Shown: positions 51,844 through 61,713, numbered from the stretch's first letter. The stretch: DNA of 64,000 bases from JBFLXR01 sp040757065 (GCA_040757065.1 JBFLXR010000011.1:18596-82595), one strand, 5' to 3'. Numbers and translations are program-made. The notes: generated from the sequence alone by a model not told the origin.

Positions 51844-52401
51844 ATGATCGCTGACGTTAAAAAAACCGCCGAACAAAAAATGTCCAAGTCGCTGGATACC
51901 CTGAAGGCAGATTTGGGTAAAGTGCGCACTGGACGTGCGCATACCGGTTTGTTGGATCACGTAATGGTGGATTATTACGGCAGCCCGACCCCGATTAATC
52001 AAGTGGCGAGCTTGACGCTGGTAGATGCGCGCACGATTGGCGTGACGCCGTACGAAAAAAATATGGTAGGGCCGGTCGAAAAAGCGATTCGCGATTCCGA
52101 TTTGGGTTTGAATCCTGCTAGTCAGGGTACGCTTATTCGCGTGCCGATGCCGCCGCTGACTGAAGAGCGTCGTCGCGATTTGATCAAGGTCGTGCGTGGC
52201 GAAGGCGAAGATGCAAAGGTGGCAGTGCGTAATATTCGTCGGGATGCGAACGATCACTTGAAGAGGATGCTGAAAGATAAATCGATCGGGGAAGACGAAG
52301 AGCGCCGTGGTCAGGATGAAATTCAGAAACTGACGGACCGTTTCGTGGCTGAAATCGATAAGATGTTGCAGGTCAAAGAAGCCGATCTGATGGCGATTTA
52401 A
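51844..52401 (+). CDS. frr: Ribosome recycling factor
   Basis: RRF splits terminated ribosomes with EF-G. The 185-residue protein has KVRTGRAHTGLLDHVMVDYY, GSPTPINQVASLTLVDARTI, LTEERRRDLIKVVRGEGEDA and DEIQKLTDRFVAEIDKMLQV, the full conserved core. The start follows an AGGGAG SD. uppS starts 58 bases after its stop. Confidence 0.98.
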   Translation: MIADVKKTAEQKMSKSLDTLKADLGKVRTGRAHTGLLDHVMVDYYGSPTPINQVASLTLVDARTIGVTPYEKNMVGPVEKAIRDSDLGLNPASQGTLIRVPMPPLTEERRRDLIKVVRGEGEDAKVAVRNIRRDANDHLKRMLKDKSIGEDEERRGQDEIQKLTDRFVAEIDKMLQVKEADLMAI

Positions 52402-52459
52402 TTCCGCCCGATGCTTGTGGCCGTTTCGGCCGAATCGACGGATAAGGGGACGTAAAACC

Positions 52460-53227
52460 GTGGCTCTTTTCAAAAGCTCTACACGTGCAGTTCCTGAAAT
52501 TGCCGAGGTTCCGCGTCACATTGCCGTCATTATGGATGGCAACGGACGTTGGGCTAAAAAACGCTTGTTGCCGCGTGTGGCGGGACATCAGCGCGGAGTC
52601 GAGGCTTTGCGCCAAACAGTCAAAACTTGTCGCGATCTGGGGGTGCAATACCTAACCGTGTTCGCGTTCAGTAGTGAGAACTGGCGTCGTCCTGCCGATG
52701 AAGTTTCCTTTTTGATGCAGTTATTCGTCAAAATGCTGGAACTGGAAGCGGCGAAAATGCATAAAAACAATATTCGCCTGAAAATCATCGGCGACCGTTC
52801 GCGCTTCGACGCCGCATTGGATGGCGCAATTGTTTCAGCGGAAAAACTGACCGAAAATAATACCGGCCTGACACTGACTATCGCGGCGAATTATGGTGGG
52901 CGCTGGGATATCACGCAAGCCGTGAACCGCCTGTCGCTCGAGTGTCCGCAGCGCGCCGGGCAGTTTGCAGAGGAAGATATCGAACCCTATCTGGCGATGG
53001 CGTATGCGCCCGAACCGGATTTGTTTATCCGTACTGGTGGCGAAGAACGCATTAGTAATTTCTTGCTTTGGCAGCTTGCTTATACCGAGTTGTATTTTAC
53101 CAAGACCCTCTGGCCTGCCTTTGATCGTGAGGCGTTAATGGCCGCGATCCATTCCTATCAAAAACGCGAGCGCCGTTTCGGCCGCACCAGCGAACAAATA
53201 CAGGAAGGTCAGCCCTCGCATGCTTAA
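52460..53227 (+). CDS. uppS: Undecaprenyl diphosphate synthase
   Basis: UppS makes the C55 lipid carrier for cell-wall synthesis. I chose the GTG at 52460, which follows an AAGGGGA SD, giving 255 residues; the frame is open 45 bases further, but that start lacks an SD and overlaps the non-coding gap. Conserved motifs are VIMDGNGRWAKKR, GHQRGVEALRQTVK, AFSSENWRRPADEV, and LFIRTGGEERISNFLLWQLA. Active-site residues appear complete. The end overlaps cdsA by eight bases. Confidence 0.96.
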   Translation: MALFKSSTRAVPEIAEVPRHIAVIMDGNGRWAKKRLLPRVAGHQRGVEALRQTVKTCRDLGVQYLTVFAFSSENWRRPADEVSFLMQLFVKMLELEAAKMHKNNIRLKIIGDRSRFDAALDGAIVSAEKLTENNTGLTLTIAANYGGRWDITQAVNRLSLECPQRAGQFAEEDIEPYLAMAYAPEPDLFIRTGGEERISNFLLWQLAYTELYFTKTLWPAFDREALMAAIHSYQKRERRFGRTSEQIQEGQPSHA

Positions 53228-54044
53228 GCAGCGCGTCATCACGGCGATCATATTGTTTGTTCTTTTCCTGCTGGCATTGTTCGGGTTGCCTGCATTGCTC
53301 TGGTCGGCACTGGTCGTGGCGATGGTGGTGCTGGGAGCAGTCGAGTGGGCGCGCTTATCGGGGCTGTCTGGCGCAGATGGAAAGCGCTATCTGCTTATCA
53401 CCGCTGTGTTGATGTTGTTGCTGGTCGGGTTCGATGCAGCGGTTTCGGCAGACTTGCAGGTGTTGCCGCACTTGTTGGTATATGCCGCATCGGTGGTGCT
53501 GTGGGTGTTTATCGTTCCTGTTTGGTTGATGACCAGCTGGCAATTGCGTAGCCCGTGGACGATGGGGGTAGTGGGCTGGGTCGTACTGTTGCCGACCGGG
53601 CTGGCAATGATGGATTTGCGTGCAGCCAATCCGTGGTGGCTGCTTGGCATTATGGCGCTGGTCTGGATGGCTGATATTTCTGCGTATTTTGCAGGTAAGC
53701 GTTTCGGAAAGCATAAGCTTGCACCTTCCATTAGCCCGGGAAAAACTTGGGAAGGTGTGGCGGGCGCGTTGCTCGGCGTGGCTATTTACGTACTGATCGT
53801 GGCTTGGGTAACCGGGCTGTATAAGCAGTATTTGGTTTTTCCGTCCGGCGTACTGGCGGCATGGTGGTGGGTCGGTCTGGCGATTATCGGTGATTTGTTT
53901 GAGTCTGCCATCAAACGTCAGGCCGGCGTCAAGGATAGCGGATCGCTGCTGCCCGGGCACGGCGGTTTGCTGGATCGGATAGACGCCCTGACGCCGACCT
54001 TGCCGCTGGCCGCTTTGGCGCTCATTTTGCAGAGATTGTCATGA
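53220..54044 (+). CDS. cdsA: Phosphatidate cytidylyltransferase
   Basis: CdsA makes CDP-diacylglycerol for phospholipids. The 274-residue membrane protein has about seven to eight membrane segments. It carries the cytidylyltransferase signature near the end (KRQAGVKDSGSLLPGHGGLL, then DRIDALTPTLPLAALAL), and SPGKTWEGVAGALLG. It starts inside the end of uppS and overlaps dxr by four bases (ATGA). Confidence 0.96.
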   Translation: MLKQRVITAIILFVLFLLALFGLPALLWSALVVAMVVLGAVEWARLSGLSGADGKRYLLITAVLMLLLVGFDAAVSADLQVLPHLLVYAASVVLWVFIVPVWLMTSWQLRSPWTMGVVGWVVLLPTGLAMMDLRAANPWWLLGIMALVWMADISAYFAGKRFGKHKLAPSISPGKTWEGVAGALLGVAIYVLIVAWVTGLYKQYLVFPSGVLAAWWWVGLAIIGDLFESAIKRQAGVKDSGSLLPGHGGLLDRIDALTPTLPLAALALILQRLS

Positions 54045-55222
54045 GTCGTATTACGAACCTAACCGTATTGGGATCGACCGGAAGCATCGGGAAAAGCACC
54101 TTGGATGTGGTAGCGCGCCATCCGGATCGCTACCGAATCGTTGCATTGACTGCACAGCGTCAGGATGAATTGCTGTTCGAGCAATGCCGTCAATTCCGTC
54201 CGCGTTATGCTGTACTGCTAGATGCATCTGCCGCCGAGCGCTTATCGCAACGGGTCGGTGAAGCCGGGTTGCTGGTCGAGGTGTTGTACGGGGTCGATGC
54301 GTTGGAGCAGGTCTCGAGTTTGCCGGAAGTCGATGCTGTTATGGCCGCTATTGTTGGTGCGGCTGGTATGCGTCCGACTCTGGCAGCCGCGCGCGCCGGA
54401 AAAAAAGTTTTGCTGGCCAATAAAGAAACGCTTGTGATGGCCGGGCGTTTGTTTATGGATGCCGTGCATCGCCATAACGCGATTCTGCTGCCCATCGACA
54501 GCGAGCACAATGCGATTTTTCAGGCGCTGCCGCGCGATTATGCCGGCGATATGGAAGCGAGCGGGGTCAGTAAGATTCTGTTGACCGCATCCGGCGGGCC
54601 GTTTCGCAATACACCGATTGAGGCATTGCATTCGGTTACGCCCGAGCAGGCTTGTGCGCATCCGAACTGGTCGATGGGGCGCAAAATTTCTGTCGATTCC
54701 GCCACCATGATGAACAAGGGGCTGGAGGTGATCGAGGCGCACTGGCTGTTCAATGCGTCTGCCGATGCGATTCAGGTGGTGGTGCATCCGCAAAGCGTGA
54801 TTCATTCACTGGTGCAGTATGTCGACGGTTCGGTGCTCGCGCAATTGGGTAATCCCGACATGCGCACGCCGATTGCCTATGCGCTGGCTTACCCTGAGCG
54901 TATCGAAGCGGGCGTGCCGCCGCTGAATTTGTTCGAAATCGCCAAGCTGGATTTCGTCGCGCCGGATTTCGAGCGTTTCCGCTGTCTGGCTCTGGCTTAT
55001 CAAGCTTTGCGCGAGGGCGGCACCGCGCCAGCGATTCTGAACGCTGCGAACGAGGTCGCTGTGGCGGAATTTCTGGACGGAAAAATTCCTTTCTTAGCGA
55101 TTCCTCGCCTGATCGAACAAGTGCTGGAGCGCTTGCCGTCGCGTGAAGTGACGGCCCTCGACGATGTGCTGGCAGCAGATATGGCAGCGCGCGAGTTGGC
55201 TGTCGAGTGCTTGTATCTATGA
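54041..55222 (+). CDS. dxr: 1-deoxy-D-xylulose 5-phosphate reductoisomerase
   Basis: Dxr performs the second step of the MEP isoprenoid pathway, which feeds UppS. The 393 residues include the NADPH site LGSTGSIGKSTLDVV, GKKVLLANKETLVMAG, IDSEHNAIFQALP, LTASGGPFRNTPIEAL and MGRKISVDSATMMNKGLEVI. All substrate and metal residues are seen. Overlaps cdsA and rseP by four bases each. Confidence 0.97.
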   Translation: MSRITNLTVLGSTGSIGKSTLDVVARHPDRYRIVALTAQRQDELLFEQCRQFRPRYAVLLDASAAERLSQRVGEAGLLVEVLYGVDALEQVSSLPEVDAVMAAIVGAAGMRPTLAAARAGKKVLLANKETLVMAGRLFMDAVHRHNAILLPIDSEHNAIFQALPRDYAGDMEASGVSKILLTASGGPFRNTPIEALHSVTPEQACAHPNWSMGRKISVDSATMMNKGLEVIEAHWLFNASADAIQVVVHPQSVIHSLVQYVDGSVLAQLGNPDMRTPIAYALAYPERIEAGVPPLNLFEIAKLDFVAPDFERFRCLALAYQALREGGTAPAILNAANEVAVAEFLDGKIPFLAIPRLIEQVLERLPSREVTALDDVLAADMAARELAVECLYL

Positions 55223-56574
55223 ACACAGTATTCGGTTTTATAACCGCAATTGCTGTTCTGGTCATATTTCATGAATTGGGGCATTACTGGATCGCCAGAT
55301 TGAATGGCGTGAAGGTACTCCGTTTTTCCATCGGTTTCGGTAAAACGCTGTACACCCGCAGGTTCGGCAAAGGGGAAACGGAATGGGTTATTTCCGCGAT
55401 TCCTTTGGGCGGCTACGTCAAGATGCTCGACGAGCGCGAGGGTGATGTTGCACCGCATGAGGTGCAACGCGCTTTCAACCGGCTGCCGGTATGGCGCCGC
55501 ATGACGATTGTGGTCGCTGGGCCGTTGGCGAATCTGATCTTGGCGATTTTGCTGTATTGGATATTATTTCTGTACGGCGTACCGGGCTTGAAGCCGGTAC
55601 TCGGCGAAGTCGGCGTGCAAACTCCAGCGGCTGCCGCGAGTTTGCACGCCGGCGAAACCGTATTGTCGGTGAACGGTGAGGCTGTGCCGAGCTGGCAGGA
55701 GGTGCGCTGGTTGTTGCTGCACGCTGCCATGAAGCAAGAAATCGCCCGTGTCGAGGTGCTGTCGACCGACGGTGGGGTTGTCCTGCACGAGCTGGATATG
55801 TCTGCGGTGGCTCCGGCGGATTTGGACGGTGACTTCTTGCGCAAACTCGGTTTGCAACCGCTGCAGCCGCAAGTGGCGCCGATAATCGGAAAATTTGCCG
55901 ACGATAGTGTTGCCAAGCGTGCCGGATTGCTAGAGGGCGATTCGATTTTGCGTATCGACGGGCAGTCTGTAACGAAGTGGGAGGAGGTCGTGGCTGCGGT
56001 ACGCGGGCATCCCGACCGGAGTTTACGCTTCGATGTGGTACGGAATGGCGTTATGCACGCATACACACTGACCCCTGAGGCGCACCAGGAAGGTAATGAG
56101 CGTGTGGGGCGTATCGGCGCTGCGCCGCGCATCGATCAGCATTTAATAGATGCATACTTGGTGACGGTTCGTTACGGTGTGTGGGACGGCATGGTGCATG
56201 CTGTGCGTAAAACCAGCGAAACGGCGGTTATCAGCCTGAAAATGATGCTGAGAATGGTATTGGGCGAGGTTTCACTGAAAAATCTGAGCGGGCCGATTTC
56301 GATAGCGGATTATGCAGGGCAGTCCGCCAAACTGGGGTTCGGCGCATATCTCGGTTTTCTGGCTTTGCTCAGTATCAGCCTAGGCGTGCTGAATCTTATG
56401 CCCATCCCCTTATTGGACGGTGGACATTTGCTGTATTATACGGCTGAATGGATAAAAGGGGCGCCGGTGTCGGAGAGGGCTTGGGAAATCGGTCAGCGCG
56501 TCGGGATTGCGCTCTTGGTTAGCTTGATGGCTTTTGCGTTATATAACGATATCAGCCGCCTGATTGTGGGTTGA
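55219..56574 (+). CDS. rseP: Site-2 intramembrane zinc protease RseP
   Basis: RseP cleaves RseA-type anti-sigma factors and signal peptides within the membrane. The ATG at 55219 overlaps the dxr stop, giving 451 residues. The first membrane segment holds the zinc motif HELGH (IFHELGHYWIARL). Two periplasmic PDZ domains follow (about 105-290; one has GLLEGDSILRIDGQSVTKWE). The third zinc ligand is in PIPLLDGGHLL. Four membrane segments are predicted. bamA begins seven bases after its stop. Confidence 0.96.
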   Translation: MNTVFGFITAIAVLVIFHELGHYWIARLNGVKVLRFSIGFGKTLYTRRFGKGETEWVISAIPLGGYVKMLDEREGDVAPHEVQRAFNRLPVWRRMTIVVAGPLANLILAILLYWILFLYGVPGLKPVLGEVGVQTPAAAASLHAGETVLSVNGEAVPSWQEVRWLLLHAAMKQEIARVEVLSTDGGVVLHELDMSAVAPADLDGDFLRKLGLQPLQPQVAPIIGKFADDSVAKRAGLLEGDSILRIDGQSVTKWEEVVAAVRGHPDRSLRFDVVRNGVMHAYTLTPEAHQEGNERVGRIGAAPRIDQHLIDAYLVTVRYGVWDGMVHAVRKTSETAVISLKMMLRMVLGEVSLKNLSGPISIADYAGQSAKLGFGAYLGFLALLSISLGVLNLMPIPLLDGGHLLYYTAEWIKGAPVSERAWEIGQRVGIALLVSLMAFALYNDISRLIVG

Positions 56575-56581
56575 ACAATAC

Positions 56582-58876
56582 ATGAAATTGAAAAAACTGG
56601 CGGCGTTAATTCCGCTGCTGTATGCCTTGCCTGCCGCTGCGATCGAGCCGTTTATCGTGCAGGATATTCGTGTCGAGGGTATTCAACGTACCGAAGCGGG
56701 GACGGTCTTCAGTTATCTGCCCGTGAAAGTGGGCGACACACTGAACGATGCGCAAGCGGCGTCAGCCATCCGCGCACTATTCGGAACCGGCTTTTTTAAG
56801 GATGTCCGACTGGAGGTCGAGCAGGGTGTCCTGGTTGTGCTGGTCAGCGAACGTCCGGCGATTGTCAGTGTCGAAATTAACGGCGTTAAGGATTTCCCCA
56901 AAGATCAGTTGCGGGACAATATGAAATATGCCGGGCTGGCTATCGGGCGTATTTTGGATAAATCCGCGCTGGAAAAGGCGGAACAGGAGTTGAAGCGCCA
57001 GTATGTGGCGCGCGGCAAATACGCCGTATCGGTGCAAACCGTCGTTAAGGAGTTGGACAATAACCGCGTTGCTGTAACTTTTAACGTGGTCGAAGGTGAA
57101 GTTTCCAAAATTCGAAGAATCAATATTGTGGGTAATTCGGCTTTTGATGAAGGCGAATTGCTCGACAAAATGAAGTTGTCGACTACAGATTGGTTGAGCT
57201 GGCTGACGAAAAACGATCAATACTCCAAGCAGAAGCTGTCCGCCGATCTGGAAACCTTGCGCTCCTATTACCTTGATGCAGGCTATTTAGAGTTTGCCAT
57301 CGATTCGACGCAGGTCTCTATTTCGCCCGATAAGAAGGATATTTTCATCACGATCAACGTGAACGAGGGCGCAAAATATAAAGTGTCCGACGTGAAAATT
57401 GTTGCGCCGGAGAAAGTGTTGCCACAAGCCGAGATGGCAGCGTTGATTTCCGTCAAGCCGGGCGATACTTTTTCCCGTAAAGAGCTGACAGAGTCGCAGC
57501 GCAAGATCGGTGAACGTCTGGGCGATGAAGGGTATGCCTTTGCCAATGTGTCCGCCAACCCCGATGTCGATAAAGAAAAGCATGAGGTCGGGTTTAATTT
57601 TACTGCCGATCCGGGGCAGCGCGTGTATATCCGCCAAGTGAATGTTTCCGGGAACGAAAAAACGCGCGACGAGGTAATACGCCGTGAGTTCCGGCAAATG
57701 GAAGACGCTTGGTTTGCGACATCGAAAATCAAGAAATCCAAACAAAAAGTCGACAGGTTGGGATTCTTCAGCGAAGTTAATATCGAAACCGCACAGGTGC
57801 AGAGCGCACCGGACCAACTCGACTTGAATGTGAACGTCAAGGAAAAAAGCACCGGCAGTTTCACCATCGGTGGCGGTGTGAATAGCGGTGAAGGTCTGGT
57901 GTTTACTGCGGGGGTTTCGCAGGCGAATCTGTTTGGTTCCGGCAACCAAATCTCGACGCAACTGAATACCAGCAAAATTAATCAGGTCGCTTCGGTTTCA
58001 TACACCAACCCATACTATACCGACGAGGGGGTCAGCCGCGGTTTCGATATATACAAGCGCAATGTGGATGCGACTCGCACCACGGCGGTTAGTCAGTATC
58101 GCTCCTCGACGAAGGGAGCAGGTATGCGTTTCGGCGTTCCGATCAACGACGACGAAAATACGCACTATGGCCTGACATTTGAAAAAACCACGTTGGGTTT
58201 GACTGCTAACAGTCCGCAGCGTTATACCAATTATGTCAATACTTACGGGCCGAGCTCGGCAAGTGTGTTGGGTACGCTGGGCTGGAGCCGCGATACGCGA
58301 GATAGCGTGATTTTTACTACGCAAGGGACGACCCAGCATTTAACCCTTGAGGTAGCGCTACCCGTTGCATCGCTACGCTACTACAAACTCTCGTACCAGC
58401 ATCAATGGTTTTATCCGATAGCTGAAAATACGACCTTGCTTTTAAATGGCGAGTTCGGCTACGGATCGGGTTATGGCAACCGGCGAGATTTACCGTTTTT
58501 CAAGAATTTCTATGCGGGCGGTACGGGATCGGTGCGTGGCTACGATGCAGGTGCGCTCGGACCTGTCGATAACCGCAATCTGGCGATGGGCGGCAACCGC
58601 AAGGTGGTCGGGAATGCCGAAGTGCTAATTCCCATGCCGGGGATGGGGAAGGATACTTCGTTGCGATTAAGCGCCTTTTTGGATGCGGGAGCAATTTACG
58701 GGCCGCTGGGACAAGGTGTGACGGCAGGTGCTGCCGGTTTACGTTATTCGACCGGGTTGGCGCTGACTTGGCTATCGCCAGCCGGCCCGCTTAAGATAAG
58801 CTACGGCTTGCCGCTTAATAAGCAGCCGGGCGATAAACTGCAAAAGTTCCAGTTTACGCTGGGCTCGATGTTCTAA
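56582..58876 (+). CDS. bamA: Outer-membrane protein assembly factor BamA
   Basis: BamA inserts beta-barrel proteins into the outer membrane. The start at 56582 gives a signal peptide (MKLKKLAALIPLLYALPAAA) and a 764-residue precursor. Five POTRA domains occupy about 22-420 (FIVQDIRVEGIQRTEAGTVF, then VSKIRRINIVGNSAFDEGEL). A 16-strand barrel follows (about 424-764), with the conserved loop-6 motif VRGYDAGALG (VRGF/Y type). It ends with aromatic phenylalanine (FTLGSMF), as needed for Bam recognition. skp follows. Confidence 0.97.
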   Translation: MKLKKLAALIPLLYALPAAAIEPFIVQDIRVEGIQRTEAGTVFSYLPVKVGDTLNDAQAASAIRALFGTGFFKDVRLEVEQGVLVVLVSERPAIVSVEINGVKDFPKDQLRDNMKYAGLAIGRILDKSALEKAEQELKRQYVARGKYAVSVQTVVKELDNNRVAVTFNVVEGEVSKIRRINIVGNSAFDEGELLDKMKLSTTDWLSWLTKNDQYSKQKLSADLETLRSYYLDAGYLEFAIDSTQVSISPDKKDIFITINVNEGAKYKVSDVKIVAPEKVLPQAEMAALISVKPGDTFSRKELTESQRKIGERLGDEGYAFANVSANPDVDKEKHEVGFNFTADPGQRVYIRQVNVSGNEKTRDEVIRREFRQMEDAWFATSKIKKSKQKVDRLGFFSEVNIETAQVQSAPDQLDLNVNVKEKSTGSFTIGGGVNSGEGLVFTAGVSQANLFGSGNQISTQLNTSKINQVASVSYTNPYYTDEGVSRGFDIYKRNVDATRTTAVSQYRSSTKGAGMRFGVPINDDENTHYGLTFEKTTLGLTANSPQRYTNYVNTYGPSSASVLGTLGWSRDTRDSVIFTTQGTTQHLTLEVALPVASLRYYKLSYQHQWFYPIAENTTLLLNGEFGYGSGYGNRRDLPFFKNFYAGGTGSVRGYDAGALGPVDNRNLAMGGNRKVVGNAEVLIPMPGMGKDTSLRLSAFLDAGAIYGPLGQGVTAGAAGLRYSTGLALTWLSPAGPLKISYGLPLNKQPGDKLQKFQFTLGSMF

Positions 58877-58891
58877 GGCTTAAAGGAGTAA

Positions 58892-59395
58892 ATGATGGCA
58901 ATGCATAAGGTGTTGATGGCGGGTTTGCTTGCGTTGTTCAGCGCGCATGCGTGGGCTGGCGATTTTAAAGTCGGCGTGGTGGATACGGAGCGTATTTTGC
59001 GCGAGTCTGCACCGGCGGTGAAGGCCGAGAAACGGATCGAAAAAGAATTTGCGACGCGCGATCAGGAAATTAAGCGCCTAGCCAAGCAAGCGAAGGATAT
59101 TCAGACCTCTCTGGAAAAAGAGGGCACGTCGATGCCGGACGGCGAGCATCGGATGAAAGAGCGCGAGTTGCAAAATCTGAATGCCAATTTGCAGCGTTTG
59201 CAACGCGAATTCCGCGAAGATTTGAATTTGCGGAAGAACGAAGAATTAGCCGTGGTGCTGGAGCACGCGAATAAGGCGATTCAGGTGATAGCTGAGAGTG
59301 AGCGTTACGACTTGGTTTTGCAGGAAGCGGTGTACCGTAACCCGAAAATTGATATTACCGACAAGGTACTGAAGTACCTGGCCGCCGAAAAGTAA
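58892..59395 (+). CDS. skp: Periplasmic chaperone Skp/OmpH
   Basis: Skp escorts unfolded outer-membrane proteins to BamA. The 167-residue precursor has a signal peptide (MHKVLMAGLLALFSAHAWA, from the second in-frame ATGs) and the Skp start FKVGVVDTERILRESAPAVK. A long charged helical region follows (about 40-140), then KIDITDKVLKYLAAEK. Length is slightly above Escherichia Skp. A good SD (AAAGGAG) supports the ATG at 58892. It lies between bamA and lpxD in the standard order. Confidence 0.94.
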   Translation: MMAMHKVLMAGLLALFSAHAWAGDFKVGVVDTERILRESAPAVKAEKRIEKEFATRDQEIKRLAKQAKDIQTSLEKEGTSMPDGEHRMKERELQNLNANLQRLQREFREDLNLRKNEELAVVLEHANKAIQVIAESERYDLVLQEAVYRNPKIDITDKVLKYLAAEK

Positions 59396-59409
59396 CTGGG
59401 CAGGACTGC

Positions 59410-60477
59410 ATGAATCGCCCGGTTTACCGTTTGAGGGAATTGGTTGCACGTTTCGGTGGACGGATCGAGGGCGACCCCGAAGTTGAAATCGTGCAGGTTG
59501 CTACGCTGAGCAGTGCGCAGCCGGGGCAGATCGCTTTTCTTTCCAACTCGAAATACCGCGCACAACTCGATGGGACGCAGGCCGGAGCGGTGATTCTGAG
59601 CGACGCCGACGCGGACGCAACAGATTTGCCTCGAATTGTTTGCGACAATCCGTACGCGTATTTTGCCCGGTTATCGGCTTTTTTGAATCCCATGCCGCGC
59701 TACGAGCCGGGCATTCACCCAACAGCGGCAATCGGCGAGGGGGCGGAAATAGCTCAGAGCGCTTATATCGGCCCACATGTCACCATTGGTGCGGGCGCGA
59801 AAATCGGCGACGGTTCGGTAATTCTGGACGGTTCCAGCATCGGCGAGCGTGTTGTGATCGGTCACCAAGCCTTTATCTACCCCCGTGTGGTGATTTACCA
59901 CGATTGCGTCATCGGTGCGCGCTTGATTGCGCATTCGGGTGTCGTGATCGGAGCGGACGGTTTCGGTATCGCGATGGAAGACGGGCGTTGGAATAAGATT
60001 CCCCAAATCGGACGGGTTGTGATCGGCGACGATGTCGAAGTCGGAGCGAATACAACCATAGACCGCGGCGCGCTGGATGATACGCTGATCGGCGACGGCG
60101 TGAAACTCGACAATCAGATCCAGATTGCGCATAACGTCCGTATCGGAGCACATACCGCAATCGCCGGTTGTGTTGGCATTGCCGGGAGTGCCACTATCGG
60201 CAGCTATTGCCGTGTCGGCGGCAGTGCGGGCATTCTGGGGCATTTACAGATTGCCGATCACGTTGAAATCGCTTCTTTTACACTGATCGGCAAGTCGATA
60301 CGCCAGCCAGGCAGCTATGCCGGGATTTATCCGTTCAGCAGCAATGACGAGTGGCGAAAAAATGCTGCGCACCTGCGCCATCTGGATGATTTATTTAATC
60401 GCATCAAGAAACTGGAAAAAGAATTGAAAGCTTTGCGTGAGCTTGATTTAGAGGGGGAGTCTTCGCATGAGTTATGA
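59410..60477 (+). CDS. lpxD: UDP-3-O-(3-hydroxyacyl)glucosamine N-acyltransferase
   Basis: LpxD adds the second acyl chain in lipid A synthesis. The 355 residues have an N-terminal uridine-binding part (about 1-100, AQPGQIAFLSNSKYRAQLDG), then a left-handed beta helix of hexapeptide repeats (IGPHVTIGAGAKIGDGSVIL) and a C-terminal helix. The catalytic histidine is in LDNQIQIAHNVRIG. It overlaps fabZ by 11 bases. Confidence 0.97.
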   Translation: MNRPVYRLRELVARFGGRIEGDPEVEIVQVATLSSAQPGQIAFLSNSKYRAQLDGTQAGAVILSDADADATDLPRIVCDNPYAYFARLSAFLNPMPRYEPGIHPTAAIGEGAEIAQSAYIGPHVTIGAGAKIGDGSVILDGSSIGERVVIGHQAFIYPRVVIYHDCVIGARLIAHSGVVIGADGFGIAMEDGRWNKIPQIGRVVIGDDVEVGANTTIDRGALDDTLIGDGVKLDNQIQIAHNVRIGAHTAIAGCVGIAGSATIGSYCRVGGSAGILGHLQIADHVEIASFTLIGKSIRQPGSYAGIYPFSSNDEWRKNAAHLRHLDDLFNRIKKLEKELKALRELDLEGESSHEL

Positions 60478-60916
60478 AATGGATATTCACAAAGTACTGG
60501 AATTATTGCCGCACCGCTATCCGTTTGTGCTGATTGACCGCGTGCTGTCGGTCGAGCCGGGTAAGCAAATCGTTGCGCTGAAAAACGTGACCATCAACGA
60601 GCCGTTTTTTCCGGGGCACTATCCCCATCATCCAGTCATGCCCGGTGTCCTGATTATCGAAGCGATGGCGCAGGCTGCAGCGCTGATGTCGTTTTGCAGT
60701 GCAGAAGGCAAGCCGAACGAAAACACGGTGTACTATTTCGTCGGTATCGACGGTGCGCGCTTCAAGCGTCCGGTCAGCCCGGGCGATCAGTTGATCTTGA
60801 AAGTGGAAAGCACGCGCAATTTGCGCGGTCTTTGGAAATTCAAGGCTGTGGCGGAAGTGGATGGTCAGGTGGCGGCCGAGGCCGAAATTATGTGCACCAT
60901 GCGGGACAAGGCATGA
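60467..60916 (+). CDS. fabZ: 3-hydroxyacyl-ACP dehydratase FabZ
   Basis: FabZ dehydrates 3-hydroxyacyl-ACP in fatty-acid synthesis and competes with LpxA for substrate. The 149-residue hot-dog protein has LLPHRYPFVLIDRVL, the catalytic histidine in FPGHYPHHPVMPGVL, and the catalytic glutamate in IIEAMAQAAALM. Length is standard. The gene starts inside lpxD and overlaps lpxA by four bases. Confidence 0.97.
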   Translation: MSYEMDIHKVLELLPHRYPFVLIDRVLSVEPGKQIVALKNVTINEPFFPGHYPHHPVMPGVLIIEAMAQAAALMSFCSAEGKPNENTVYYFVGIDGARFKRPVSPGDQLILKVESTRNLRGLWKFKAVAEVDGQVAAEAEIMCTMRDKA

Positions 60917-61707
60917 GCGGACTTATCCACCCGACCGCGATAATTCACCCCGGCGCCAAGCTGGGGGCGGATGTTAAGGTCGGTCCCTATACCGTCATCG
61001 GCGAGCATGTCGAGATCGGCGAGGGGACAGTGGTCGGTCCGCATGTGGTGATCGATGGGCATACCACCATCGGAAAGCATAACCGTATTTTCCAGTTCAG
61101 TTCTATCGGAGAGATTCCGCAGGACAAGAAGTTCAAGGAAGGCGATGCCACCCGTCTGGTGATCGGCGACAACAACACTATCCGCGAGTGTTGCACTTTC
61201 AATCTGGGTACTCTGCAGGATAAGGGGGTCACTACCATCGGCAGCAATAACTGGATCATGGCCTATGTGCATGTGGCCCACGATTGCGTGATCGGCGATC
61301 GCAATACCATTGCTAATAGCGTACAGTTTGCTGGGCACGTCGAAATCGGTAATAACATCCTGATTGGCGGTATGAGCGGTATCCACCAGTTCGTCCGAAT
61401 CGGCGATTTCGCCATGCTGGGCTTCATGACCCGCCTTTCGCAGGATTTGCCGCCTTATATCATGGCAGTGGGAAATCCTGCCGAAGTCAAAGGGCCGCAT
61501 CTGGAAGGGCCGCGCCGCAATGCTTATTCTCCCGAGCGCTTGGATGCGCTCAAACAAATGTATCGTGCGCTGTACCGAGCCGGCAGCAGCTTCGAAACTG
61601 CCAAGCAGGAAATTGCAGACTTGCGCGCCCAAGCTGCCGAAGCCATACCGGATATCGACAATATGCTGGGCTTTCTGGCCAGTGCATCGCGCGGTATCGT
61701 TCGCTGA
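60913..61707 (+). CDS. lpxA: UDP-N-acetylglucosamine acyltransferase LpxA
   Basis: LpxA starts lipid A synthesis by acylating UDP-GlcNAc. The ATG at 60913 overlaps the fabZ stop and begins MSGLIHPTAIIHPGAKLGAD; a longer in-frame ATG at 60694 lies inside fabZ and is rejected. The 264-residue protein has hexapeptide repeats, the catalytic histidine in YVHVAHDCVIG, and a C-terminal helical domain (RRNAYSPERLDALKQMYRAL). Length fits. Confidence 0.97.
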   Translation: MSGLIHPTAIIHPGAKLGADVKVGPYTVIGEHVEIGEGTVVGPHVVIDGHTTIGKHNRIFQFSSIGEIPQDKKFKEGDATRLVIGDNNTIRECCTFNLGTLQDKGVTTIGSNNWIMAYVHVAHDCVIGDRNTIANSVQFAGHVEIGNNILIGGMSGIHQFVRIGDFAMLGFMTRLSQDLPPYIMAVGNPAEVKGPHLEGPRRNAYSPERLDALKQMYRALYRAGSSFETAKQEIADLRAQAAEAIPDIDNMLGFLASASRGIVR

Positions 61708-61713
61708 CTTTCC

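Noticed and set aside
50134..52473. A 779-codon open frame on the minus strand opposite tsf, pyrH and frr
   Set aside because: It is exactly antisense to three universal genes. Its translation is rich in His, Arg and Gln, the mark of a codon-bias shadow.
60694..60912. A longer lpxA start inside fabZ
   Set aside because: The added 73 residues are out-of-frame fabZ sequence; the ATG at 60913 gives the known LpxA N-terminus.
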